From NCBI GenBank assembly GCA_964408455.1, contig CAYOZN010000032.1:1-49621 (forward strand): a DNA stretch of 49,621 nt, read 5' to 3'. Below are positions 8,204 to 17,258 of this stretch, piece after piece. The notes beneath the pieces are model-generated. The model ran no database searches, was not told the DNA's origin, and saw nothing but the letters and a program-made list of their open reading frames with translations. The stretch comes from CAYOZN01 sp964408455. GTDB taxonomy: Bacteria; Planctomycetota; Phycisphaerae; UBA1845; UTPLA1. Made by a program: the position numbers and the translations under genes. Within the stretch, counting starts at the first letter, position 1. Each line of letters opens with the position of its first letter.

Positions 8204-9403
8204 TCAGATATCGGTGACGCGTTCCGGATTGGAGGCAAGCGTTTCGGCGATGGCCAGCCGCTGCATTTCGCTGGTGCCTTCGTAGATCTCGGTGATCTTG
8301 GCGTCGCGCAGATAACGTTCGACTTCGCCTTCGCGGCAATAACCCATGCCGCCGAAGACCTGGATGGCCTGATTCGCGCAAAAGCTGGCGGTCTCCGAGG
8401 CGAAGACCTTGGCCATGGCGGAGATGTGCGGGGCGACAATGCCCTGGCTCTTGATCCAGCAACCCTTGTACAGAAGAGCGCGCGCGGCGGCGATGCGCGT
8501 GGCCATGTCGGCGATCTTCCACTGCGTGGCCTGGAATTCGGCGATCGACTTGCCGAACTGTTTGCGGGCCAGGGCATAATCAACGGCGCGATCGAGTGCC
8601 GCCTGGGCGATGCCGAGGGCCTGGGCGGCAATGCCGAGGCGGCCGCCGTTAATCGCCGTCAGCCCGATCTTGAGGCCGTGGCCGCGCTCGCCGACGAGGT
8701 TCTTCGCGGGCACGCGGCAGTTCTCGAAAATCAGCTCGGTGGTGCTGCTGGCGCGGATGCCCAGCTTGTCCTCGTGTTTGCCGACGGTGATGCCCGGCGA
8801 GGACTTTTCGACGAGCAGGCAAGAGGCGTTTCGCTTGGGCGTGTCCTCGGTGCGGACGAACAGCAGCACCACGTCGGCCTCGGCACCGTTGGTGACCCAG
8901 AGCTTGGTGCCGTTGATGATCCACTCATCGCCCTTGAACTCGGCGCGGCACTTCATGGCGCCGGCATCGGAGCCGGAACCGGCCTCGCTGAGGGAGAAGC
9001 AGTTGAGCCACTGGCCGGAGGCCATTTTCGGCAACCATTCGCGCTTCTGCTCTTCGTTGCCGAATTTCAGAATGGGATCGATTACAAGCGAATTCTGCAC
9101 GCTGTTGATGACGCCCACCGCAGCATCGGCGTAGGACAACTCCTCGACGACGATGGCAGCCGCCAGCGCGTCCATCCCCGCTCCACCAAACTCCTCGGGA
9201 ACGCAGATGCCCTGATAGCCCATCTCGCCGAGCTGGCGAATCACGTCGCGCGGGAATTCGCCCTTGATATCCCGCTCCATGGCGCCTGGCGCCACGACAC
9301 TGCGGGCAAATTCGCGAATGCTGTCGCGCAGCATCAGGTGGTCTTCGTCCAGCTCGTAGCCGAAGGGAATGCCCTCGGACAGATATGAAAGCGTGTGGGC
9401 CAT
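8204..9403 (-). CDS. Acyl-CoA dehydrogenase (short-chain type)
   Basis: 399 aa from the ATG at 9403; an open frame extends 15 codons further but without family similarity. Flavoprotein introducing the trans-2 double bond in acyl-CoA. Visible: acyl-CoA dehydrogenase N-terminal helical domain (15-125), CFSLSEAGSGSDAGAM flavin/substrate segment, KLWVTNGAEADV, and the C-terminal ITEIYEGTSEMQRL with the catalytic Glu at about 375, the position used in short-chain and butyryl-CoA dehydrogenases. It is downstream of the second dehydrogenase gene with an 84-bp gap and probably shares its promoter at 10773-10800. No etfAB genes are in the window. Confidence 0.93.
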   Translation of the reverse strand: MAHTLSYLSEGIPFGYELDEDHLMLRDSIREFARSVVAPGAMERDIKGEFPRDVIRQLGEMGYQGICVPEEFGGAGMDALAAAIVVEELSYADAAVGVINSVQNSLVIDPILKFGNEEQKREWLPKMASGQWLNCFSLSEAGSGSDAGAMKCRAEFKGDEWIINGTKLWVTNGAEADVVLLFVRTEDTPKRNASCLLVEKSSPGITVGKHEDKLGIRASSTTELIFENCRVPAKNLVGERGHGLKIGLTAINGGRLGIAAQALGIAQAALDRAVDYALARKQFGKSIAEFQATQWKIADMATRIAAARALLYKGCWIKSQGIVAPHISAMAKVFASETASFCANQAIQVFGGMGYCREGEVERYLRDAKITEIYEGTSEMQRLAIAETLASNPERVTDI

Positions 9404-9487
9404 GCTCAAACCAACTCTCGCGAAAATGCAGCCGATGACGGCGTGCAAAAACCCCGTTTGCCGGCGGTGCCGCGGCGGCCGATGGCA

Positions 9488-10645
9488 TCAGGCGCTGCGC
9501 CGCTGATACTCTGCGCGGGCGATCAGGATGCGCTGCACCTCGCTGGAACCCTCCCCGATCTCGCACAGTTTGTTGTCGCGCACGAGGCGCTCGACGCAGA
9601 CATCCTTGGTATAGCCGGCGCCGCCGTGTATCTGGATCGAATCCCAGCCGACGCGGCTGGCCATTTCCGAGGCGAACAGCTTGGCGATGGAACTCAGCCG
9701 CTTGTCGGGCTGGCCGGCATCGTGGCTGCACGCGGCCTGCCGCACCAGAATGCGCGCGGCCTCGACCTGCGTTTCCATGTCGGCCAGCTTCATCTGAATC
9801 GCCTGGTGTCGATTGAGCGGCACCCCGAAGGTGCGCCGTTCGGCCGCGTACTTCACCGCTTCTTCGAGGCAGCCGCGGCCCAGCCCGACCGAGAGCGAGC
9901 CGATCGTGCAGCGGCCGCGATCGAGCACGCGGAGGGCGTCGACATAGCCGGCGTGCAGCTCGCCGCAGAGGTTTTCCTCGGGAATCTCGCAGTTTTCAAA
10001 ATTCACCGGCACCGTGTCGCTGCAACGCATGCCCATCTTGTCTTCGGGCTCGCCCACGATTACGCCCGGCCGGTCGCGCTCGACGATGAACGCGCTGATG
10101 GTGCGGGCCCCCCGCTCGCCGAGCTTGGTGCGGGCGATAACCACGAAGACGCCCGCCCGCTTGCCGTTGGTGATCCAGAACTTGCGACCGTTGATTCGCC
10201 AGCCGCCGGCCGTCTTTTCGGCGCGAGTGGTGAGGGCCTCGGCATCGCTGCCGCACTCGGGCTCACTCAAACACCAGGAGCCGATCACTTCGCCCGACGC
10301 CAGGCGCGGAAGCCAGGTGCGCTTCTGCTCGTCGTTGGCGGCCAGGCGGATGTGCGTCGTGGCCAGCCCCGCATGTGCCGCGATGAAGAGTGCCGTGCCT
10401 CCGCACCAGCGGGCGATCTCCTCGACCACGACCGTCATGCCCAGGAGGCCCTGCCCTGCGCCGCCGTATTCTTCGGGGATGGTGACGCCCAGCAGGCCGG
10501 CACGGCCCATCTCGGCAATGGTCTCATCCGGCAGCCATTTTTCGGCATCCCACTTGCGCGCGAACGGCGCAATTCGCTCGGCCGCAAAGGAGCGCGTCAG
10601 GTCGCGAATGGCGGTCAGTTCCTCCGGAAGCGTGAAATCAAGCAT
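9488..10645 (-). CDS. Acyl-CoA dehydrogenase
   Basis: 385 aa. I choose the ATG at 10645 (MLDFTLPEELTAIRDLTRSF), which matches the family start; the open frame extends 31 codons further. GAGQGLLG, SWCLSEPECGSDAEAL, KFWITNGKRAG and IGEGSSEVQRILIA with likely catalytic Glu365 are visible. About 33-40% similar by eye to the downstream paralogue, so the pair probably handles different acyl chains. A strong promoter precedes it. Confidence 0.92.
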   Translation of the reverse strand: MLDFTLPEELTAIRDLTRSFAAERIAPFARKWDAEKWLPDETIAEMGRAGLLGVTIPEEYGGAGQGLLGMTVVVEEIARWCGGTALFIAAHAGLATTHIRLAANDEQKRTWLPRLASGEVIGSWCLSEPECGSDAEALTTRAEKTAGGWRINGRKFWITNGKRAGVFVVIARTKLGERGARTISAFIVERDRPGVIVGEPEDKMGMRCSDTVPVNFENCEIPEENLCGELHAGYVDALRVLDRGRCTIGSLSVGLGRGCLEEAVKYAAERRTFGVPLNRHQAIQMKLADMETQVEAARILVRQAACSHDAGQPDKRLSSIAKLFASEMASRVGWDSIQIHGGAGYTKDVCVERLVRDNKLCEIGEGSSEVQRILIARAEYQRRSA

Positions 10646-10772
10646 GTTGAATCTCGAAGTGGAGCGGAAAGGGCCACGTCCCCCACCGGCACGCCACGCG
10701 TCTCCGGCCCCTCGCGCATCAAGCGACATGACGGACACGAGCGAAGCGCGACGCTATTTGCAACCGAATGCG

Positions 10773-10800
10773 ATTATAGAAAACCGTGTCGGACCGTCAA
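10773..10800 (-). promoter_or_regulatory. Sigma-70-type promoter for the acyl-CoA dehydrogenase operon
   Basis: On the minus strand TTGACG (10795-10800), a 16-bp spacer, then a perfect TATAAT (10773-10778). The predicted transcript starts near 10766, about 120 nt before the ATG at 10645. The best sigma-70-like promoter seen in the catabolic part. Confidence 0.7.
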
Positions 10801-10984
10801 AGCGCTTCCGTCGCGGCGTCGCACGGATGCGAGAACACACTTCTGACGGCTTGCGATCGTGAGCGCCGTCTTCGATATCCCGGCTCAAGCGATGCCGGCA
10901 GTAAAGCGCGGCGCCCTGCTGCCCCCGCCATGATCTGCTATCAGGAAGGTAGGTAAAACGATTTAGCAGTTACGAAATCGCCAC

Positions 10985-11026
10985 AAAAAACGGCGGCCCC
11001 CGGAACATTGAGCTCCGAGGGCCGCC
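10985..11026 (-). terminator. Intrinsic terminator of Cys-rich gene A
   Basis: Minus-strand RNA forms a 13-bp stem, GGCGGCCCUCGGA with UCCGGGGGCCGCC including one G-U pair, followed by a short U-tract. The segment AAAGGATGGAGCAACTAA beside it (11033-11050) is also found beside the terminator of gene B. Confidence 0.88.
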
Positions 11027-11063
11027 TTCCAGAAAGGATGGAGCAACTAAGCAAATCGAGCGA

Positions 11064-13784
11064 CTACGGCGTGCAATCGCCCGTGTTCAACAGCAGCTCA
11101 TCGACGAATCCGTCAACGTCGAGCTCATCGACAACGCCGCTGCTGTCGAAGTCCGCGCAGTTGTCGTTGCTGCCCAGGGCATCAATGAATGCCTGGACAT
11201 CAAGACCGTCGCGAGAGTCATCCGCATTGACATCGCCTGGACATGCGCATGGTACGCTGCACGGGCAGGTGATGCTGACTTCGATGATGCCGGCGGCTGC
11301 GGCATCGAACCCGCCAGCCAGCACCCAGTAGGTCTGGCCAAGGACGGTATTCGGCACGCAAACCGCGGACAGCAGCCCGTTGGGGCCGCAGCCGGTCTCG
11401 TCCTCGCTGCAGGCCACTTCGTCGGCATTGTCGATCTGCCCGCAGTCGTTGGACGGATCGGTGTAGACCGAGAGCACGGTGTCCGTCGAATCGCTGCCGC
11501 ACAGAGAGACGCTGACTGCGTCGCCGGTTCCGATGAACCGGGTCCAGAAGACGCCCACGCCGAGGCATTCCCCTGGATTCGCGGGTACGCAGACGTTGGG
11601 TGGCGCGGTGCCGAAGCAACTCTGCGTCACTGGCTGAACGGGCTGAGGAGCAACTCCCGCCAGGTTCGTTGTATTTACCTGAGTCGATTCGCCGCAGGCC
11701 AGCGTGATGGCATCGCAGATAAACGTCTGGCCGCAATTCACATCTACACAAGCCGCACCGGGCCAGAAGGCGCCGAAGATCGCGTCGCAATTGGCGAGGG
11801 AGCCGCCATCGACACAGATTGTACCATCGTTCGAGCAGCAGGCGCCGAAGCACGGCGTCGGATCGCACTCGGAGCCTACGCCGTAGAAAACGCCGCCGAG
11901 GTTGTTACAGTCGTTGCCGGTCTCCTGCTGGCAGGTGGTACCCAGGCAACATGCGCCTTCGCAGATGGTCGAAGGACAGGGGAGGCCGATGCCGAAGGCA
12001 ATACCGCCCATAGCCGAGCAGTCATTCGGCGTGAGGAAGTCGCAGAACGGCGCGACATCCAGACAGCAGGCACCAACCACGCCGGGGCCGGCCGAGGTGC
12101 AGCCATCGGCATTCACCGCCACATCGATGCACCAGGCCAGATCGCCGACAAAGCGGTCGCTTGTGCCAGCGGGATCCTGATCATCGTAGGGGGCCGGGCC
12201 GGAGTCTTGGGCGAATACGTTGTCGCCCTGGGGCCCCAGCATCCAGCGCCACAGGCAGACGCCGGACGTGGTGTTGTAGATTTCCAGCCAGTAGCACTGA
12301 GTGGCGGACACGGGAATGCTCAGCCCGGTGGCCGTGTACTGATAGATGGCCTCGTTGCCAAACACGGCCGCGGCCGTGGCGTACCCGGTCGCCTGCCGCG
12401 TGATCGTCCCATCGTAATCGCCCTGGACGAGGTACTTGGGATGGCCGGCGCCGGCGATATCAGCCGAGACGTACACGCGAATCGTGAAATTGTCGGCCGA
12501 ATCGGGAACCGGACACGGCTGCAGGGCGACGGGATCGTTGTAGAGGCCCCACCAGCGAATGGACGTGATGTCACCGTCCACCGTGGGAACAAAGTTGTCG
12601 GCATTCCGGATGCCGCCTTCGGTGACGCCCGAGAAGCCGTTGATGATCGGGTTCTGGTCGGAGATGACGCGGCCCACGCGATAGTCATAGGGCTGGCCAT
12701 TGCCGTTTTCTTGACACTCGCTGGGACAGATCGTGTCTTCGCATGCTTCGCCGAGGCCGAAGACCTTGCCGGCACCGGTGCAGTCGAACGACAATTCGGT
12801 GGTGCAGGTCTCAAGGGCCAGCTCGCAGCAGGCACCGAAGGGCTGATCGCACTCGATATCGTCTGGGTCGGGCGTCTGGCAGGTGCCGCCGAAGGTGAAG
12901 ACCCTGTCACCGAGCGGTGGCGGGCACGCGCCGCCCGAGCACTCGTCCACGCTGGCGACCTGGCTGCACAGACCGGTGCGCAGATCGCAGCAGGAGCCGC
13001 CGCCGACCACCGGGTCACCGAACACGTCCATGCACGTTTCGTTTCGATTGAGGGTGAACGTGAATGAGCATCCGTTCTGTGCGCCGGCGCACAGCGAGAA
13101 GCCGGTAGGCGACACGCCGATGACGGGGTCGGTATTGTCGAAAATGCCCAGGGTGCCGGCCACGATGGCCTTGAATTCGATCGATACGCGTTCGCACTGA
13201 AGAACGTTGACCTGCACCTCGGGTGGAAGCGTCCACACGCCGGTGACCACGTCGGCGAGATCAAGCGGTGCAGCCGTCGACAGCAACGGCGCATCCATCA
13301 GCGCCGGGCCATAAAGCAGGTCATGATCGCTGCCGTTGCAGCCGCCTGAGGCGCCGGTGTGGCGACAGACGTTTGTGATGGTCATTTCGATCTGGTATTC
13401 GGTACCGGCGGGAAGTCCGCCTGCGACACCCTCAACGTGGGCGAACTTGCCTTCGATGCGACAGAGACGGTGATTGCCGGTCAACAGTTCGACGTTCTGG
13501 CCCCATTGGCCATCCAAGCCAAGGTTGCCGAACGCGACGTTGGCGACGTTGGCGTCCACCGGGTTGCTGTAGACCAGCAGGTTACAGCCGCCGCGAGGGC
13601 TTGGTTCGCCGAAGTTGTTCGGCAATGCACCACCGGGCTGGGCCTGAATGAGCATGCCCGGCTGGTCGAGCAGAATGGCATCACCCGGATCGGAAAGTTC
13701 GGACGCCTTGGCGAAACCGACCAACATCAGACACAAACAGGCGCCCATTCCCAGCGCCCGCAGTCCCCTTCTTGACATCCTCAT
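11064..13784 (-). CDS. Secreted Cys-rich GACC-repeat protein A with C-terminal dockerin
   Basis: 906 aa. Signal peptide 1-27 (Arg-rich start, hydrophobic core, cut after AKA). About five GACC/GSCC modules of 35-45 aa with regularly placed cysteines, probably disulfide-bonded; a 'WWG' beta domain around 385-555 (ADNF ... ITSIRWWGLY ... QCYWLEI ... CLWRW); a PPC-like beta domain around 730-845 (VSVSLCGSDSTDTVLSVY ... GQTYWVLAGGFD); and a C-terminal dockerin-like pair (CPGDVNADDSRDGLDVQAF and ADFDSSGVVDELDVDGF) with Ca-binding Asp/Asn spacing. AGGAG lies 8 bp before the ATG. Probably surface or extracellular. No catalytic motif seen, no cohesin in the window; the role is unknown. Confidence 0.88.
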   Translation of the reverse strand: MRMSRRGLRALGMGACLCLMLVGFAKASELSDPGDAILLDQPGMLIQAQPGGALPNNFGEPSPRGGCNLLVYSNPVDANVANVAFGNLGLDGQWGQNVELLTGNHRLCRIEGKFAHVEGVAGGLPAGTEYQIEMTITNVCRHTGASGGCNGSDHDLLYGPALMDAPLLSTAAPLDLADVVTGVWTLPPEVQVNVLQCERVSIEFKAIVAGTLGIFDNTDPVIGVSPTGFSLCAGAQNGCSFTFTLNRNETCMDVFGDPVVGGGSCCDLRTGLCSQVASVDECSGGACPPPLGDRVFTFGGTCQTPDPDDIECDQPFGACCELALETCTTELSFDCTGAGKVFGLGEACEDTICPSECQENGNGQPYDYRVGRVISDQNPIINGFSGVTEGGIRNADNFVPTVDGDITSIRWWGLYNDPVALQPCPVPDSADNFTIRVYVSADIAGAGHPKYLVQGDYDGTITRQATGYATAAAVFGNEAIYQYTATGLSIPVSATQCYWLEIYNTTSGVCLWRWMLGPQGDNVFAQDSGPAPYDDQDPAGTSDRFVGDLAWCIDVAVNADGCTSAGPGVVGACCLDVAPFCDFLTPNDCSAMGGIAFGIGLPCPSTICEGACCLGTTCQQETGNDCNNLGGVFYGVGSECDPTPCFGACCSNDGTICVDGGSLANCDAIFGAFWPGAACVDVNCGQTFICDAITLACGESTQVNTTNLAGVAPQPVQPVTQSCFGTAPPNVCVPANPGECLGVGVFWTRFIGTGDAVSVSLCGSDSTDTVLSVYTDPSNDCGQIDNADEVACSEDETGCGPNGLLSAVCVPNTVLGQTYWVLAGGFDAAAAGIIEVSITCPCSVPCACPGDVNADDSRDGLDVQAFIDALGSNDNCADFDSSGVVDELDVDGFVDELLLNTGDCTP

Positions 13785-14140
13785 CTGGCATGCTCCTTTC
13801 TTCTAAAAAGCAATGAGATGAATACCAATTCTGCCTTGAGCGCGTGCGCGAGCACTCGCTGCGCAGAACACGCCCATCGCCTGCCGGGCGTACACACCCG
13901 GCCTGCTTTGCCCGAAATCCAAGAACTCGGATAAGAAGAGAGCACCCCGCCTGCAGGCCTATCGCAAACAGCGCGGTATCGCACGCGCAGATTTACAGCA
14001 GGCGCGCAGACAAGAGAAGACGAATGTTGTGACTCTAACTTATCCCACTTCACCCAGCGGCCGCCAGAACGGCGACTCGCCAGAACCACCCTCTATCGGC
14101 GTGAACACACCACTCTACCATTCCACGCCAATACACGTGA
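13785..14140 (-). other. Long untranslated leader of gene A
   Basis: About 350 nt between the predicted start of transcription (about 14134) and the ATG, without a supported gene. It shares blocks with the leader of gene B: AUAGAGGGUGG, GUGAAGUGGGAUAAG (ending 14038), CUUAUCCG (13928-13935), a CCGGGUGU...CCCGG hairpin and AAAGGAGCAWGCCAG at the ribosome site. GGAUAAG near its 5' end can pair with CUUAUCC about 90 nt later. Confidence 0.55.
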
Positions 14141-14169
14141 CCTTAACCAGACTGCGCGCGCCAAGTCAA
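14141..14169 (-). promoter_or_regulatory. Promoter-like element upstream of gene A
   Basis: TTGACT (14164-14169), then GGTTAAGGTCA 16 bp further. The -35 is good, but the -10 (GTTAAG or TTAAGG) is poor for sigma-70. The same arrangement with the same spacing stands upstream of gene B, which argues that it is functional, perhaps for an alternative sigma factor or with an activator. Confidence 0.5.
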
Positions 14170-14326
14170 TAGTTTCACACACCTTTAGTCGAGATGTCAT
14201 TTGTGCCTGCGCACATTTTTCGCGATTGGCATGCGATGTCGCGACGAGACACGCCTTCGGCTCAAGCAACCCATCTTCAATGTCGCCGGGCCATGGATAA
14301 AACGTTTTATCGTGATGCAGTCTTGC

Positions 14327-14369
14327 AAAAAAAAATGCGGCCCCCGGAGCGTTGCGCTCCGAGGGCCGC
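14327..14369 (-). terminator. Intrinsic terminator of Cys-rich gene B
   Basis: 14-bp stem GCGGCCCUCGGAGC / GCUCCGGGGGCCGC with a short loop, then nine U in the minus-strand RNA. Stem sequence and the flanking AAAGGATGGAGCAACTAA (14376-14393) match those of gene A. Confidence 0.92.
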
Positions 14370-14405
14370 TTCCAGAAAGGATGGAGCAACTAAATCAAGA
14401 GTGCA

Positions 14406-17258
14406 TCATGGACACACACCCGTGGCGTTCACGAGTTCGCCAGCAAGTAGCACGGCGTCGTCCACGTCCACGTCATTGTCAGAATCCAGGTCTGCGCATC
14501 CGCAATCCTGGCTCAGGCCCAGAGCGCAATCGACGAACGCCTGCACGTCTATGCCGTCCCTGGTGTTGTCACCGGAGACATCGCCTGGGCACGTGCCGCA
14601 ATCTTCGCACGGACAGGTGATATCGACCTGGATCGTTCCCGCCGAGTTCGCATCGAACGAGCTGATCAGGGCCCAGTAGGTCTGGCCAACCACGCTGGCG
14701 GGTACGCAGACTTCCGACAGCAGCCCGCCGCCGCAGCCGGTGACGTCCTCACTGCATGCCACTTCGTCGGCATCGGATATCGCGCCGCAGTTGTTGTCGG
14801 CGCGCGTGTAAACCGACAAGACTGTGTCGGAGACGTCGCTGTTGCAGAGCGAGACCTTCACGTCCTGACCATCACCGACGAAGCTCACCCAGAATGAGCC
14901 AACACCAACAGCGGCCCCACCGCCGAAGCAGCTGTGGGTGACCGGCTGCGGAGGCTGCGGTGCTGCGCTGGCGAGTGCCGTGTTGTCCACGGTCGTGGAA
15001 CCGCCGCATGCCAACAGTGTAGCATCGCAGATGAGCGTGGAACCACAGTTGACTTCACTGCAGGCGAGGCCGCCGTAATACACGCCTCCGGCAGGGGCGA
15101 AGCTCGCACAGGTGATCAGCGAGACGCCTTCATTGCAGGTGCCGTCAAAGAGGCAGCATGCACCCGAGCACGGCTGCGACTCGCAGGTGCTGAAGGCACC
15201 GTTCCAGACGCCGCCGTTATTGAAGCAGGTGATTTCCGGCGTGATCGAGCAATTGAAACCGCCCTGGCCGTCGGAGACGCAACACGCGCCGTCGCAGGCC
15301 GTCGCCGTACACACCGAGTCGGGACCGCCGATCTGGCCGTTCAGGGCCAGGCAGTCACTCGGGCCGACTTCCACACAGCCACCGGCTCCCGGGGGCGGGC
15401 AGCAGGCCCGAGTCGCTTCGATGTCGCTTTCGCAGCCGTCGGCATTGACACCGAAGTCCATGCAGAAGGACAAATCGTAGTCAGATTCGTCGCCCGCCAC
15501 GTACGGGCCGGCCACGGAAAGGGTCTGGGCAGACTTCAGATCGCCCGCGGGTGCCGTTCGCCACAGCCAGGCGCAGGCACCGGAAGTGTTGTTGACGATC
15601 TCAATCCAGTAACACGTGTTCGCCTCCACCGCAACACCGGCTGGCAGCGTCGCTTCGTACAGATAAACGTTGCGGCCGACGATCTGGTTACCCGTGAAGG
15701 TTTCCGTTGGCGTTACCGAGAAGGACGCGATGACCGCCTGGTCATTTGAGGGGAGATCCAAGAGGTTGTGATAGAACGTCACTTTGAAATCGTCGGGGGA
15801 ATCTCCATCCTGCGGCGAACAGGCGGCGCCTGAATCAAAGTCGTTGTAGATACCCCACCACTTGAGGCTGGTAATGGTTCCATCGGCGCTTGCCGTGAAA
15901 TTCTCAGCAACACGGAAGCCGAACTCGGGGTTCAGGTCGGAAGTGGCCGCCACAACGCCGGTCGCTCCGTGACCCTCGTTATCGGTGGCCTGACCAGAGA
16001 AGCCGGCCGGGCAGTTCTGCACGATGAAGCAGACAGTGGTGGCGCAGGCGGTGCCGTAACCCTGGAAGTCGTTGCCTGCCAGTCCGCATGCATCCTGGGT
16101 GGAGTCGACGCAGGTTCCATCCGGCGCGCAGCAGGCGCCAAGACATGGCTCCACGTCGGCGCAGGCCGTACCCAGGCCGAAGTAAGTTCCACCGCCAGCC
16201 GCACAGGCATCCTCGCTGATGTCCGAGCAGGTGCCGTCGGGAGCGCAGCAGGCGCCGACGCATCCGTTCGGGGCTTCATCGGCACAAAGGGAACCGGGGC
16301 CAAAGAAGGTGCCACTCGCCGTGGCGCAATCGCCGGCCGACACGTTGTCATTGCACGTGCCGTTGGTCAGACAACATGCGCCGTTGCAGGCGCCCGGAGG
16401 AAGCGACGCGCAGTCGCTTCCCGCTCCCTGGGAAATGCCGCCCTGTTGTTCGCAGGCGCAAGGCAACAGATCGGCACAGGTGCCGTCCGGGAGGCAGCAC
16501 GCACCCGCCACCGTCTCCTCGACGGCGTGAATGTCGACCGTAAAGTTATGAGTAAAGGCGCCAAGCGTCCCATTGCAAAGGTTCTGAGTGGTATGGCCGC
16601 AGCGATTCAGGGCGAGCGGCGACGAGCCGGTTCCTATGGTTGCATTGAAGCCGACGTAAACTCCCGTTCGGCTGGAATGAACGTTCAGGACAATCGTACC
16701 CGGCACCGAGAGCGGCGGGTCGAAGGTGAACGAGCGAAGCTCAAAAAAGCCGACTTGTGCGGGCGTGTAGGTTTCCGTTGCAGTTGCCAGCAAAGTGCCC
16801 GGGCCGGTGCCGCAATCACCGGCGGGAGACGGGCCCCCAGCGGTGGGGCAATCATCCCAAATCTGTATGGTCAGGTCGGCCGGCGTAAAGTCTGCCGCCA
16901 GAATGGCGACGTAAAGATCGACCTGACAAATCTCTCTCGGGCCGCCGCACAGATTCAGCGTATCGCCCCAGCGCTGATTGGGCTGAGCAGCGGTATTGAT
17001 CTCAATGACCTGACCGCCGAATGCGGAAAACTCATAGGCAAGGCTGGTCGTCGCGCAAGCGCCGCCGCGCGGCTGCAACCCGCCGGATGCCTTGGCAATG
17101 TCGGGCAACTGCCCGACAACGGCATCGGGAAACGACGAATCCTGGTTTCCCCCGAGAAAGTCCTTCTGCGGTTCACCGGCGTGAAGCGTGGTTACGCAAC
17201 AACAACTCAGACCGGCTATCGCTGCGCGCCGAAAAAAATGTCCGTTCATCATCCTCAT
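14406..17258 (-). CDS. Secreted Cys-rich GACC-repeat protein B with C-terminal dockerin
   Basis: 950 aa from the ATG at 17258, chosen because AAAGGAGCAAGCCAG precedes it exactly as in gene A; the open frame extends 49 more codons. Signal peptide about 1-27 (FFRRAAIAGLSCCCVTTLHAG). N-terminal beta domain (about 50-245), seven GACC modules of the GACCAPDGTC type (about 250-430 and 620-750), a WWG domain (about 445-610, TSLKWWGIYND ... CYWIEI ... CAWLWR), a PPC-like domain (about 780-880, VSFVGDGQDVKVSLC ... GQTYWALISSFD) and a C-terminal dockerin-like domain (CPGDVSGDNTRDGIDVQAF; DLDSDNDVDVDDAVLL). Same order as in protein A, so the two are paralogues. Extracellular or surface location inferred; role unknown. 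Confidence 0.88.
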   Translation of the reverse strand: MRMMNGHFFRRAAIAGLSCCCVTTLHAGEPQKDFLGGNQDSSFPDAVVGQLPDIAKASGGLQPRGGACATTSLAYEFSAFGGQVIEINTAAQPNQRWGDTLNLCGGPREICQVDLYVAILAADFTPADLTIQIWDDCPTAGGPSPAGDCGTGPGTLLATATETYTPAQVGFFELRSFTFDPPLSVPGTIVLNVHSSRTGVYVGFNATIGTGSSPLALNRCGHTTQNLCNGTLGAFTHNFTVDIHAVEETVAGACCLPDGTCADLLPCACEQQGGISQGAGSDCASLPPGACNGACCLTNGTCNDNVSAGDCATASGTFFGPGSLCADEAPNGCVGACCAPDGTCSDISEDACAAGGGTYFGLGTACADVEPCLGACCAPDGTCVDSTQDACGLAGNDFQGYGTACATTVCFIVQNCPAGFSGQATDNEGHGATGVVAATSDLNPEFGFRVAENFTASADGTITSLKWWGIYNDFDSGAACSPQDGDSPDDFKVTFYHNLLDLPSNDQAVIASFSVTPTETFTGNQIVGRNVYLYEATLPAGVAVEANTCYWIEIVNNTSGACAWLWRTAPAGDLKSAQTLSVAGPYVAGDESDYDLSFCMDFGVNADGCESDIEATRACCPPPGAGGCVEVGPSDCLALNGQIGGPDSVCTATACDGACCVSDGQGGFNCSITPEITCFNNGGVWNGAFSTCESQPCSGACCLFDGTCNEGVSLITCASFAPAGGVYYGGLACSEVNCGSTLICDATLLACGGSTTVDNTALASAAPQPPQPVTHSCFGGGAAVGVGSFWVSFVGDGQDVKVSLCNSDVSDTVLSVYTRADNNCGAISDADEVACSEDVTGCGGGLLSEVCVPASVVGQTYWALISSFDANSAGTIQVDITCPCEDCGTCPGDVSGDNTRDGIDVQAFVDCALGLSQDCGCADLDSDNDVDVDDAVLLAGELVNATGVCP

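Noticed and set aside
8426..10846. Long plus-strand frames opposite the acyl-CoA dehydrogenase genes
   Set aside because: Antisense shadows; the minus strand has clear family motifs and catalytic residues.
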